Source: Antedon mediterranea (taxonomy: Eukaryota > Echinodermata > Crinoidea > Comatulida > Antedonidae). From it: DNA of 64,000 nt. Of this stretch, positions 12,512-23,938 are shown in pieces. The stretch spans positions 15,105,001 to 15,169,000 of the forward strand of contig NC_092680.1 of the NCBI RefSeq assembly GCF_964355755.1, read 5' to 3'. The position numbers and the translations under genes were made by a program. The notes beneath the pieces were generated by a model. It saw only the letters and a program-made list of their open reading frames with translations, searched no databases and was not told the origin of the DNA. Within the stretch, counting starts at the first letter, position 1; each line of letters begins with the position of its first letter.

Positions 12512-12566
12512 TAATCTATTTAAAATATAAAAATGGTTATAATAGTGGCATGCAAAATTAAAGTTA

Positions 12567-12603
12567 CTAGATGGCACGCTCGCTTCGCTCGCGTACCATC
12601 TAG
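12567..12603. repeat. terminal hairpin of Helitron-like element
   Basis: The arms CTAGATGGCACGC and GCGTACCATCTAG, with one wobble pair, enclose a loop TCGCTTCGCTC. The same hairpin lies at 53093-53129. The stem includes the terminal CTAG itself, whereas canonical Helitrons have the hairpin a few bases inside the end. Confidence 0.7.
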
Positions 12604-13723
12604 GGGTGCTCACAGATGGTTCTCGAATACAGTAGAATCCACGGACGGGGACTTTTTTGGGACACTAAACAAAAACGGAAGTGTCCCCCTAATTGGGGTA
12701 TTCAGAAATAGAGACAACAAAACCAATACTGGATTCCATAAAGGACAATTAATTTATGTGGATTAAAGAAATTAGGGAGAAATGGAAATGTATGTACGGG
12801 AATTGGGCGGCAGCACGTGGTGGTGGTGATGGAACCGCAGTAATAAAGTTGATTGTATTTATATATTATAAGAACCAAACTAAATAAATAGACCTAGACA
12901 TTCTGCGAAATGGAAATCGGAAATTCAAGCTCCTATTCAGTGAAAAATTAAACTGTAGTCTACCTAAATATTTAGCGCAAATCATCGGTTGTGGTGTTGA
13001 ACTTCCTGTAAACATTTGTGTGAACCAAACTGGGTCGAATTTCTGTCATGAGTACTGATTTGTTGGCCGGTGATTTATGACGCCTAAGGGATCTATCTAG
13101 ACTTATTTTTTAGAATAATGTACGTACCTGTCAGATACAATTGTCTTGTGTCGTATAATAAATAAGTACTGTAATAGTTACTGAAGTTACTATTACAATC
13201 TCGTCAATGAAAACACGAAAATGTATATGCACTTACTTATGAAAACGTATACAGTATTATACTCAGTTATTGAAACAGTAGGTTTAAAAAAGTTTCGTTT
13301 GTCTGTAAAATGATGTAATCAAGCTGTTTACATGAGTCTTAATTTATAAGCACATCAATAATAAAATAGTTTATCTATCCTGTAATTGCCGAGATTATGG
13401 TCGCTGTTGAATGAAATAAAGCCAATCGGTATCATATTTGTACAGAAACGTTTTCGCGGCCGAAGGGTGTAACCTAAATTCGTTGTATTATTATTATCGT
13501 CAAGAACTAACTGTAACTACATAGAAAGTAGGGTATCATAAATTTGGCCTTAGCACTCGGGGGAGTGGCTAAGATGAAGTCCGTGGGACTACTAAATATA
13601 AATTGTAATGAACCTCGAGGGACATAAATAGGAATATTTCATGTTTCATTATCAATGTATAATAAATGGAAACTGTTTACCGATTCAAATAATAGAAATT
13701 GGTTTTTAACATTTTCCGAACCT

Positions 13724-15640
13724 ATTGCAAGTTTATTCTCAAAGGGCCCATATATTTACCTACCGTATGTGTTAAACCAAGGGCTCATAAATTTACCTAC
13801 AGTACTTGTGTTAAACCAAACTACTGGATGTTCCATTCATCGCAAATCAATACATTTGTATAATCGTATATTAAATCTATCAAAATAGTATTTTTTAAAG
13901 AAAATCGGCCTGTCTTCAACATTATGATGGTGTACTCTAGCAATCTATCAAAATAGTATTTTTTTAAAGAAAATCGGCCTGTCTTCAACATTATGATGGT
14001 GTACTCTAGCTGTTCAACCGGTTTTCAGCTATTAAAAACAATTATCGTAGGAGGAGATAGGAAAATGCGAAGCCTCCTCGCTATGTAACATTAGGGTTGA
14101 GGGATGGGAAAGCGGATAGGTACAAAGAGGAACAATTTTTAAATATATTCTTTATCCACTGAGTAACGAAATATTTTGTTCATGTTTTATAGGCCTATAA
14201 ATAATATACCTCTAAATACAGTAGGCCTAAAACATTTGCGATTTAATACTTTGTTAAAATTGTCACTGTCATAATCGATTGAAATATTAAAGTACATGTC
14301 ACGATACACCACTACGACGTTTATATTTTTGGTAATTATTAATTAATACAAACGTTGAGAAGGAACTGTCAGTATAAAGTTTATTTGTATATCTAACAGT
14401 AGAGCCTATCCACAGTCTCAGTAATAAAGTTTATTTGTATATATTTTTATATTACATCTAACAGTACGAACATTCACAGTAAGAAATGTTCGATTCAAAT
14501 GAAAAATAGTTAATAGGTATTTACAGTATTGTCAAAGTATTGCAAGTTTATTCTCAAAGGGCCCATATATTTACCTACCGTATGTGTTAAACCAAGGGCT
14601 CATAAATTTACCTACAGTACTTGTGTTAAACCAAACTACTGGATGTTCCATTCATCGCAAATCAATACATTTGTATAATCGTATATTAAATCTATCAAAA
14701 TAGTATTTTTTAAAGAAAATCGGCCTGTCTTCAACATTATGATGGTGTACTCTAGCAATCTATCAAAATAGTATTTTTTTAAAGAAAATCGGCCTGTCTT
14801 CAACATTATGATGGTGTACTCTAGCTGTTCAACCGGTTTTCAGCTATTAAAAACAATTATCGTAGGAGGAGATAGGAAAATGCGAAGCCTCCTCGCTATG
14901 TAACATTAGGGTTGAGGGATGGGAAAGCGGATAGGTACAAAGAGGAACAATTTTTAAATATATTCTTTATCCACTGAGTAACGAAATATTTTGTTCATGT
15001 TTTATAGGCCTATAAATAATATACCTCTAAATACAGTAGGCCTAAAACATTTGCGATTTAATACTTTGTTAAAATTGTCACTGTCATAATCGATTGAAAT
15101 ATTAAAGTACATGTCACGATACACCACTACGACGTTTATATTTTTGGTAATTATTAATTAATACAAACGTTGAGAAGGAACTGTCAGTATAAAGTTTATT
15201 TGTATATCTAACAGTAGAGCCTATCCACAGTCTCAGTAATAAAGTTTATTTGTATATATTTTTATATTACATCTAACAGTACGAACATTCACAGTAAGAA
15301 ATGTTCGATTCAAATGAAAAATAGTTAATAGGTATTTACAGTATTGTCAAAGTATTGCAAGTTTATTCTCAAAGGGCCCATATATTTACCTACCGTATGT
15401 GTTAAACCAAGGGCTCATAAATTTACCTACAGTACTTGTGTTAAACCAACTCTGGCAGACTGAGAGATTGGGATGTTCCATTCATCGCAAATCAATACAT
15501 TTGTATAATCGTATATTAAATCTATCAAAATAGTATTTTTTAAAGAAAATCGGCCTGTCTTCAACATTATGATGGTGTACTCTAGCTGTTCAACCGGTTT
15601 TCAGCTATTAAAAACAATTATCGTAGGAGGAGATAGAAAA
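13724..15640 (+). repeat. 815-bp tandem repeat, three copies
   Basis: The phrase ATTGCAAGTTTATTCTC starts at 13724, 14539 and 15354, exactly 815 bp apart. Units 1 and 2 also carry an internal duplication of about 68 bp (13875-13940 and 13941-14009 in unit 1) that unit 3 lacks. The third unit is cut short at about 15640. Confidence 0.9.
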
Positions 15641-15931
15641 ATGCGAAGCCTCCTCGCATTTTTTTGGCGGGTATTTTTCAAGATGGACATCCATTAGACA
15701 GTGTATACCACGATCGGAAAACACCCCTATTTGGGGCAAATCTTTGAACCTAAATTCGTTTTAATCGTCAATAACTAATTATCTAACTCAATTTAATTAG
15801 TAAACAGGGTTACATCAGGCGGTTAAAATAAGTACCGAAAGTACGAACCAACTTTACATACCATCGAGTGAAAATTCTAGAAGTAAGGCGCGATTTACCG
15901 AATTTTGCCCTTACGTAAATTTATATATAGA

Positions 15932-16988
15932 TATAAAAAAAAAAAACATTATTATACATATATGCAAAATTGAGTTAGCCAAAACCACTGACTCTGAAGT
16001 GTAACCTTATCACTTTCACTCTCTCTCTTCTCTCTCTTAAAAAAATGAAATTAAAAATGAATTTGGTATAAAATTCGCGTAAATCAAACATAAATCAGTT
16101 AAAAATAAAATTACAAAACTTAAAAATAGTATGTTACATTGAACATACGTCAAATTGTGCGACAACTCATCGCGTTCTAATGGTCTTCAAACATAAATCA
16201 TCAAATTAAAACATAAAACTCAAGAAACTGTGGCTGATTAGCCTAAAATCAAAATATCAAACTCAATCACTTAAAACTTTAAAGAAACAAATGTGTGTGT
16301 CCCGTTGACACAAACTTATCCACAATATATCATTATCGTCACAACTTTATCGATTTAAGCATTTATATTCACAGGTAATTACGATTTCAATCAATCGACA
16401 AATTCGACTTTTGTACTCAATTTAAAAAATATTAAAATTAAAAGTACTAAGAAAATCTCCTGTTATTGTATATCAATTAATTAATGCTTGAGATTAACGA
16501 CTCAAAGGTTAAACAAAATATTTGTTACAAAATGATTGTCGTTCTTTTCAATATCTCAATATATCGATCATCAAAATTCAAATTTAATCTTTATCAAAAA
16601 ACTCGTTACAAAATCAATACTTAAACATAAATTCAATTCTCTTTTAACTGAAATCACATCATTACTAAACAAATCTCATCAAATACGTAGACTATGCTAT
16701 CATTAATTTAGCAAATGTCGTAATTTAAAATAATCTTGCAAAAAAATTAAATCAGTAACTTGTTGCATTATACAAACGTTTTATGAATCGTTTTGGCGAT
16801 CCACTTATCGGTATCTGTTTATCTTTAATGATCTCTTTAATCAATTTATCTGTATCGTTATATCTGTCAATATTCCACCAAAATTTGCGATCATTAGATT
16901 CGTGTTTTGTTTTATCGGTGTTGCGTTTGGCTGAAGTCGGTTTAGAATACGAAACAAAAACTTGGAAATGTCCTGCTTTAAATCTACC
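15932..16988 (-). other. 3' non-coding region of the LTR element
   Basis: No gene is visible in this AT-rich sequence between the integrase stop and the Helitron-like insert. It holds a poly(A) run at 15936-15948 and a (CT)n run near 16018-16040. Confidence 0.5.
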
Positions 16989-18119
16989 TCAGTTTAATGT
17001 CATACTTGAATCATTAGGTGCCGTCATAATTAGATTAGTTTGTTCCTTTATTTGTTCTTCTTTCATATGGAATGGGGCTGCTAATCCCATGTTATTCTCT
17101 ACACAGTCAATGTAAGGTTGCAAGTTAAGGGGTTCTATCTTAGTTGGATGTGTAAGGGTATCTGATTGCAATTGGGCTGGTGTCCTATCATGTTCGTCTA
17201 CAAATTCAACATTGATTTCGTCATTTACTACATTAATGGTGTTTTGGATTTTATCGTTATTATCATCAGTTGGTTCATTCAACAATTGTTTAAGTTTTTG
17301 TAGATGTGTAAAATTTTTGCGTTCTTTAGGCGTTCTCATAAAACAGGGTTTCAGTCTGTTATAATTGAATACGTCGCGAAGTATTTCTCCTTTAATCGTC
17401 GCTAGGATGTAGTGTGTTCTGTCTAGTACTTCATGAATCACTAATGGTCCGACCCATTCTGCGGCGATTTTCTTTGAATTTGCTGTTAGTGATGATGATG
17501 TTGGCTTGTATAAATATACGAGTTGTCCTACTGAGTAAATTGGACTTTTTTCTAAGCGTTGGGAAATCTTTGAGTTTTGGACGTTTTGTTGTGTTCGCTG
17601 TAATTGTAGCATTGTCTGTGAAATGTTTTGAAATTTCTTCTTGAGATGTTCAAAGTATTCTTCATAGGAATGAGACAATCCTGAAATAGGGTTAAATGCT
17701 AATGAGGTCAAACTTGGAGGTTGGCGGCCAAAAACTAATTCGTAAGGGGAGTGGTTTCCTAGATGTGGGGATGAAAACGAGTTATAAGCATAACATGTTG
17801 TTGATACAAATCTAACCCAATCTGTTCCGAATTGGTTAAGGTTGACCTTTAACAGGTCCGATACGGTGCGGATATGACGTTCAACTTGTAAACTACCGTG
17901 ATTGTGGACGCTGATGATTTTCCTATCAATATTAAGGTTGTTACATAATAGTGTTAATAATTTTCCTGTAAGGGAGGTTGCTGCATCTGAAATAAGACGA
18001 GATGGGGGTCCAAAAATACTGATGACCTTTTGAATTAGTGCTTCGCAAATTGTTTCGGCATCAATGGATTTCAAAGGTACACAAATCAAAAATCTAGTTA
18101 TCTCATCACATACTACCAT
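16989..18119 (-). pseudogene. pol: retrotransposon integrase, core and C-terminal part
   Basis: The 376-residue frame shows the DDE catalytic triad: Asp in VVCDEITRF, Asp in ISDAATSLTG, and Glu in GSLQVERHIR. It continues through a conserved RQPPSLTSL segment and an SH3-like C-terminal part (EWVGPLVIHEVLDRTHYIL). The N-terminal HHCC zinc-binding domain and the start of the core are missing. The upstream frame (18120-18347) stops just short, so an internal deletion near 18121 removed them. No chromodomain is recognisable. Confidence 0.85.
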
Positions 18120-18347
18120 AATATAGCTAATTGCAATACAAATTCTCCACCTTTATCTTGGAAAAATAAACGGAATAGTAAACCGTTGCACAATATGTAC
18201 TGCTCTGACTTATTCTGAACTGCACGAGCTGCTTTCTTATCAGCTGGAAGGATATCATGAACTAAATAATCGTAAACTGGCTTAAAAAATGGTGAAGTTT
18301 CTTGTTCAACACGTAATTGTTTAACATCTACTGGGAGGTTATAATCT
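18120..18347 (-). pseudogene. linker between RNase H and integrase, with stop and deletion
   Basis: Translation in the RNase H frame continues past an in-frame TAG (18348-18350) for about 75 codons. It reads like the region before the integrase zinc finger (motif KGGEFVLQLA) and then breaks at the deletion point. It does not carry a complete protein segment. Confidence 0.6.
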
Positions 18348-19262
18348 CTAATTATCTAAGTCTTGTTGTTTTGGGATGTGTGCTGACTTAAATTCAGTTA
18401 TGTTTGGTACTAGTGGTTTGGGCGATGTATACAATTCAACTGGTACGTTTCGATGTGTAGTATCTTTGCTTTGCTTATTTTTGTCTACTAGTCGTTCCTC
18501 TAGAGGTTGTCGAATGTTTACATTACGTATTGGGGGTGGTGTTACGATAGGTGGCGTTATGATAGGCGGTGATCGATGTGCGTTTGTTTGTTGTCTCGTG
18601 ATTATCTGTGGTGTAGTGGTAGGTTGAGGTGTAGGTCGCGTGTTTGTTGTCACTGGATTTTGATTAATGACGGGCGTTTGTACTGGTTTGGGTTTATGTA
18701 GGTCAGGTATATTTATTCCCATTTTCTTGGCGTATGACCTTGTTACTGGTCTGCTAGTAAATGTGTTTGTAATCGGGTTAAGAGATTCAGTCTCTGTAAT
18801 ATTAAATGCAATGGGTACAACTTGATCAATTTCGGAATCGTCATCACGAGGGGCTCGGGAGAGGAAATCTGCTAAAACTAATTCAGTTCCTTTCTTATAA
18901 CCAATTTGGAAAATGTATCCGGACAATCGTAATATTAGTTTCTGTAAACGGGGTGTACATGGCTGATCTTTTGAATTCCAAATTTGTACAATTGCTGAGT
19001 GGTCTACGAATGCATCAAATTCGCAACCCTTTAGTAAATGTCGAAATGCTGAAACGTTAATGTAAAGTCCAAATAACTCTAATTCTGTGACGCTATATCG
19101 TTGACAGGCTTGTGGTAAGATTTTGGAATAATAACCTATTATGTGTTCTTTACCGTTTACTGTTTGTGTTAAATATGAACCTGTTGCGGTTCTTGAAGTG
19201 TCGCTATATAGCGTAAATCTACCTTCTTTTCTAGGCATTTGAAGAGTTGGTGGTTTAACCAT
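18348..19262 (-). pseudogene. pol: retrotransposon RNase H domain and proline-rich tail
   Basis: The first 130 residues match Ty3-type RNase H: YSDTSRTATGSYL (first Asp), SVTELELFGLY (Glu), FVDHSAIVQIW (Asp) and ADFLSRAP at the end. A Thr/Pro-rich low-complexity linker of about 130 residues follows up to the TAG. The ATG at 19260-19262 overlaps the TAA of the preceding frame and is internal to the original pol. The separation is an artefact of the upstream frameshift. Confidence 0.85.
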
Positions 19263-21025
19263 TAATTGTTTAATTTCGTCAAATGCTTTCTGGTGGTCAG
19301 TAGACCAAACAAATTTTCGGCGTTTGCTTGCGAGTGTGTGTAACGGACGTAAAAATGGGATACATAATTTACTGCACCAATGAATCGTTTAGTTTCTTTA
19401 TGGGTTCGTGGGACTGGCAAATTTCGGATAGCTGCACACCTGTCGCCTAATGGTGTGATACATGCGTGTCCTGAAGAATTAATCAGGATGGTGTGTCCCA
19501 TATATTGCACTTTATTCTTGAATAACTTACATTTCTTTGGACAAATTCTAAAACCATTTAATTGTAGGGCTTGTAAAACGGAAACAAGGTGCTGCTTATG
19601 AGCAAATTTGTCTTGGCTAAATAAAATGATATCATCATGATGGGCGATACAGAATTCTCTAGAATTTGGGATTTCATTTAAAATTTCGTCAATCTTTGCT
19701 TGAAATATACCTGGCGAAACGTTTAGTCCTTGTGCTAATCTCTTATAATAATAATGCTTTCCACCATGATATGAAGCTATACCTGTGTATTGTTGGGCAT
19801 GTTCGGCTAATGGTACACAGTGGAACGCTGATTTCAAATCAATTACGCTAAGAATCTGTGCATTAGCGTTACCTATTGTTTTCAAAGTTTCGGCCAATAA
19901 TGGGAATGGGTGATTAATACGTTTTATCCTGGAATTGAGATAGCGGAAGTCTGTGACAACTCTTTTATCTTTTGAATTTTTCTTTGAAACAAGAAGGATA
20001 GGGGAAGTATACGATTGGTGTCCTACTGCTAAGATTCCTAATTTGACTAATTTGTTCAATTCGGCCTCAATAACATGTTTGTCTTTGTCTGTCGCGAAGT
20101 ATGGGCGAATAAAAAATGGTTCATCGTTAGAGAGGTGTATGTCAGCTTTGAAGTTTGGGCAGCTAGATAGTTCACCATAAAGTGAAAATGCGTTTCTGTT
20201 TTGTTGTAAGGTTTTATACAAATCTTCTTTTTCTCTATGTGTTAAAACGCTGTCTGTTAAATCAACTTGTTTTCTAATTATTTCTTCCTCGGTTAAAGAT
20301 AGCAATGGGTCTGTACGTTCTAAATGTGGGTACTTGTTTGCGTTGTCATTGGTCAACTTTATTCTATCAATTGGTAGGTCGTTAGTAACTGTTACAAGGT
20401 TGGTTAAGTGAAGGCTCGCGATAGGTTGATGTGTATTTAGAGATACGTTTCTGTTTGTGTTGTTAGTGATATCAATGTTGGTTTCTCCTCTATGTAATTT
20501 TACTAACATATCTGATGGACAAAGTTTTGAAATATGGGTGGTTGCATGTAGAACAACATCAGAATTGCGTACAAAGGCGGGAACCCTTCCTTTTAATTTA
20601 ACTGTTTTAGTATCACCGGGTTTAAGAAAAATCTTGTGTACTGGACGAAAGCTAAAAATTTTTGGTCTAATGCGAAATGTGTTTTCCTTAAAATTTAAAG
20701 TACCGTCGAGTTCAGACAATGTTTCGGTTCCAAGTATCAGGTCAATACCTGTCAAATTTTTAACGATTAATGCTGAAATTTTAAATTTGTGTCCTTGGAT
20801 AAATAATTCGAATTGCACTAAGTGGTTGGCATATAAGAAGTCACCGTTACCTAATCGAAATTTAGTTGTGTTCACTTTAACTGGCTTTAAACGCGATAAA
20901 TAAAGTGAGGAATTAACGTACGATTGTGAGATTATAGTTCTAGTTGAACCACTGTCAAATAAAGTTAAAACATTTCTACCATCTGGTAAATTTCCTTTAA
21001 CGTAATTTCTGTCGTTAAGTAACAA
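19262..21025 (-). pseudogene. pol: retrotransposon protease and reverse transcriptase
   Basis: The aspartic protease motif is LFDSGSTRTII near the N terminus. RT motifs follow: VVTDFRYLN, SVIDLKSAFHCVPL, QGLNVSPGIFQ, and the catalytic box, which here is HHDDIILFS instead of the usual YxDD. The open frame extends upstream of 21025 to overlap the gag stop in the -1 frame. Near the C terminus an A5 run at 19351-19355 (plus strand) has probably lost a base: downstream sense continues in another frame, and this frame ends in unrelated residues. Confidence 0.9.
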
Positions 21026-21117
21026 ATCAATATTATCTGAATTCCCTAAGTATTTTGCCTTAAAATTGTCGTATTTAGTATGGGGGGCCAGATTATAGGC
21101 GGCATCTAGTCCCCTTT

Positions 21118-22062
21118 TTAAAAATCCTGCTGGTGGCTAGGGTAGTAATTGTTTGACTGTTGGTATGGGTATGGCGGGGGATAGTTTCCGTATGAACGGT
21201 TTTGTTGTCGGCAGTGCCTTGCTATGTGGCCTGGTTTCCCGCAGTAATAACAGGTTGGGGGAGGTGGGGTCTGGAATCGGGGTTTGTATGGGCTTGGGCT
21301 TTGGTTTCGTCTTGGGATATAATTTCGGGTGGGGGAACGTGAGCGTCGAGTATCATCATTAAGGGATCGTTTTGTTGTGGCCATGTCTAACTTGAGAGAA
21401 TTTATCTCATGTTGGAGCGATTCGAGACTATTAGGCCTATCTGTTTCCTTATTGATATTGAATGAAACTTCCCGTGTGGCATCATCTACGGAAAGGTCAA
21501 GGTAATTTTGTGTGCTATTTACGATATTTTCAATAGTAGCATCGATTGGGGTGGACATGGCTACAGCTGCTCTACATTTTGGTGGAAGGGTCGAAATAAA
21601 TTTATTCTTTATCTGCTGGTCAGCGTATCCAATTCTGTCTGCGGCTTGTTTGATTTTGGTTAAATGCTTTTCGGCGTTGTCGCCAGTGGTGTATGTAATT
21701 GAATCGTATTCTCTTATGTGCGCATAGATTGATTTGTTTTTACTAAACCTGTTGATGAATTGGGTTTTTAAGGATTCCAGTGAATCGAACTGCTTTCCCT
21801 CAATCCAGAGTCTAGCTTGGCCCTGAAGGCTACGTTTAAAAATACTTATTACATTAATTAATTGGGCATTGTTTACAGGGTTTTCTAACGTGTGGGCCTC
21901 AAGGTAGTCGGTAAACGATAAGTAATGTGCACTACATTGGTCGTGATCGGTTATGGAACCGTCATATCTTTTGGGAAGGAAATCGGTTTGTCTTAGGTGG
22001 GGCACGGGGTGAGGATTGACGGGCTCATTTAAAATTACTTCGTTATCAACAATGTCGACCAT
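21118..22062 (-). CDS. gag: retrotransposon Gag with one zinc knuckle
   Basis: The 314-residue protein starts at ATG 22062. The central part (ALENPVNNAQLINVI to LQGQARLWIEG) resembles the capsid-like domain of Ty3 Gags. A basic Arg/Ser/Pro-rich region precedes a single CCHC knuckle, CYYCGKPGHIARHC, and a Tyr/Pro/Gln-rich tail ends the protein. Gag packages the element's RNA into particles. The TAA at 21118-21120 lies inside T5A5G4, where the pol frame begins in -1. Confidence 0.92.
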   Translation of the reverse strand: MVDIVDNEVILNEPVNPHPVPHLRQTDFLPKRYDGSITDHDQCSAHYLSFTDYLEAHTLENPVNNAQLINVISIFKRSLQGQARLWIEGKQFDSLESLKTQFINRFSKNKSIYAHIREYDSITYTTGDNAEKHLTKIKQAADRIGYADQQIKNKFISTLPPKCRAAVAMSTPIDATIENIVNSTQNYLDLSVDDATREVSFNINKETDRPNSLESLQHEINSLKLDMATTKRSLNDDTRRSRSPTRNYIPRRNQSPSPYKPRFQTPPPPTCYYCGKPGHIARHCRQQNRSYGNYPPPYPYQQSNNYYPSHQQDF

Positions 22063-22195
22063 ACTTTATAATATTAATTAATCAAAATATCAAAAACAAT
22101 TTAGTGTATATGTAAACTCTCACTTTTTCAATCAAGGTTACAAATCAAAATCAAAATGGCTTTGACTTACCCCAAATGCTTCGGGTCCAATTAAA

Positions 22196-22345
22196 AATGA
22201 ATTAAAGGAATGCAAAAAGTGTTCAAAAATGTTTAAATGTTCAAACAACGAATTAAAGAAATGTTAAAGGTGCTCATCAATGTTCAAATTTTCAAACAAC
22301 GAATTAAAAAAATGCGAAAGGTGTTCATCAATGTTCAAAAAAGTA
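22196..22345 (-). repeat. 51-bp tandem repeat in the element's leader
   Basis: CAAACAACGAATTAAA occurs at 22242 and 22293. Flanking AATGTTCAAA words extend this to about three diverged units with 51-bp spacing, upstream of gag on the minus strand. Confidence 0.7.
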
Positions 22346-22444
22346 AATGTTAAAAAAAACGATCGAAAAAAAACGGCGTGAAGTTGAAAGTCTCTAAACG
22401 AAACAGTTCTTGTCCGCTTGCTTCTGTTTTGATTCTTCTTGGGT

Positions 22445-22650
22445 CTTCCTCGATTATCTTCTTTGTCCTTATCCAATGGTTATAATTTCATAAAATTTCT
22501 GCTTGTCTCGATTTCATTCAAATATAATTTCAGCTTGTCTTTTGTGTCTTCCTCGATTATCTTCTTTGTCTTCATCCAATGGTAATAATTTGATAAAATT
22601 TCTGCTTGTCTCGATCTCATTCAAATATAATTTCAGCTTGTCTTTTGAGT
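22445..22650 (-). repeat. 103-bp direct duplication in the element's leader
   Basis: CTTCCTCGATTATCTTCTTT starts at 22445 and again at 22548, followed by near-identical sequence (CCAATGG, AAATTTCTGCTTGTCTCGAT). It lies in the untranslated leader between primer site and gag. Confidence 0.8.
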
Positions 22651-22764
22651 CAAAGTAAATTTCTCTCCTTTCAAACAAATATGGTTATTTTTGTCTTTGT
22701 CTTCGTCTTCGTGTCTTGTTAAGTGTTTATTTCTTGTTTTCTCACCCCGTTCCTTATGAAATTT

Positions 22765-22777
22765 GGGTCTTCCACCA
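22765..22777 (-). promoter_or_regulatory. primer-binding site
   Basis: Minus-strand TGGTGGAAGACCC lies directly next to the 5' LTR. The leading TGG is complementary to the CCA end of a tRNA. Which tRNA is used was not determined. Confidence 0.75.
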
Positions 22778-22953
22778 TGTAATATAATGTTGCGTTGTTG
22801 AGGTACTAAAGAAGGACTCTATTATAAACTAAATGGTCATTAAAACATCTGGACAAACTCTCCTTTGGACTTTCTGGGTCAAGTTTGTGAACCTATTTGA
22901 ATTCCGATACAAAGGTCAATTTCTTAAATATAAAAGTATATCGTTATATCACA
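22778..22953 (-). repeat. LTR (5' LTR of the minus-strand element)
   Basis: It is a 176-bp copy of 12308-12483, with TG...CA ends and followed by the GTAT target duplication. In the element's direction it would carry the promoter. Confidence 0.95.
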
Positions 22954-23938
22954 GTATGTGTATGTGTTTTTGTGTATTTTATATAAATGATCAAGAAATA
23001 AATAGTGAAAAATGAAAACGATGTTAAGATTCTTATTTTATGTTAATATTATAAAAATGTTTTTATTGGCAATATCTAATATGTAAGCGAGTTAAGCGTG
23101 TCCTCAAATGCACCATCCTAAAATGTTTGCATTAACATGATAACTTGACAGGCATACTGTACTTCTCTGAGACTCTTGTATCCCTGAATAGTCTCTCCTG
23201 TCATAATGAAATATAAAAGTCTGCCCTTATCTAAAAAGAGTTAAAATACTTTTTTTTTACTTATTTTCTTCAACTTACTTTCTGTCCAACTATATTTACC
23301 AGAAAGTCTTTCTTTATGGAAACTCTAACTAAAAGTAACAGACCGCCCTTTCTTTGATTCAAACCGGACCAATGTTTTTGGTAGTTTACCTAGAATGCCA
23401 TTATATTTGAGATATTTACTTTTTTGAATTTTGGTGAAATATGAATAGGCCCATGTCCATGACTTATGACTTGTGGGTATATGTTAATTATATTACAGTT
23501 GAACTTAATCATACTGAGGGAGAAGTTGTAAGACATCTGTTTTGAAAACCGTGAAACAAAAATTAAAGTTTATTATACTACTGCTTCCGTCAGCAAAAAA
23601 AAGGACAAAAATAGCGAATAGAAGAGATTCCCGCACTGGGCAAAAACTGGTTGAATTAACGTTAATTCAACGTGTTCTGCAAACGTTGAAATGACGTCGT
23701 TAAAGTGTTGAAAATGAAAGTTTGCATCAACGAAAATGTCAACGTTGATTCACATAGAAATTATCAACGTCGAAACAACGTAAAAATAAGTAACGTTAAA
23801 ATAACATCGGAAAATTGTTGAAAATGAAAGTTTGCATCAATATAAATGTCAACGTTAATTCAACGTTGAAATGATCAACATTGAAATGTTGAAATTATTA
23901 ATTTTGAAACAACGTAATGATTTAGTTACCAACGCATT
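22954..23938 (+). repeat. tandem unit U2, right part
   Basis: It continues U2 after the LTR element and is nearly identical to 10586-11571. Confidence 0.85.

Larger units (their letters stand above)
12567..15931 (-). mobile_element. Helitron-like non-autonomous element, long copy
   Basis: It shares both ends with 53093-54401. On the minus strand it starts TCTATATATAAATTTACG and ends with a hairpin finishing in CATCTAG, flanked by A on the 5' side and T on the 3' side. That fits rolling-circle Helitron rules (TC at the 5' end, CTRR at the 3' end, A/T target, no target duplication). No Rep/helicase is encoded. It is inflated by three 815-bp tandem copies. It sits in the 3' non-coding part of the LTR element. 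Confidence 0.65.
12308..22953 (-). mobile_element. Ty3-type LTR retrotransposon, 10.6 kb, with nested insert
   Basis: Two 176-bp LTRs, a 4-bp target duplication (GTAT at 12304-12307 and 22954-22957), a purine tract and a primer site define the element. The empty site is visible in unit U1 near 10585. On the minus strand the order is gag, protease/RT, RNase H, integrase; no env is seen. Of the 10,646 bp, 3,365 are a Helitron-like insert, leaving about 7.3 kb, a normal Ty3-type size. The LTRs differ at one base only (12402 region, C versus G), so insertion was recent. The pol region is nevertheless broken by a frameshift, an in-frame TAG and an integrase deletion, so this copy cannot be autonomous. 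Confidence 0.95.

Noticed and set aside
13655-13888. 77-codon frame in the Helitron-like insert
   Set aside because: It lies in non-coding repeat sequence; no Rep or helicase motif is present and it is not preserved in the other copies.
16989-18119. Envelope gene after pol
   Set aside because: The frame is integrase; nothing after it (12512-16988) encodes a signal peptide, furin site or membrane anchor.
18376-20903. Plus-strand frames opposite the retroelement pol gene
   Set aside because: They are antisense shadows of RNase H, RT and protease.
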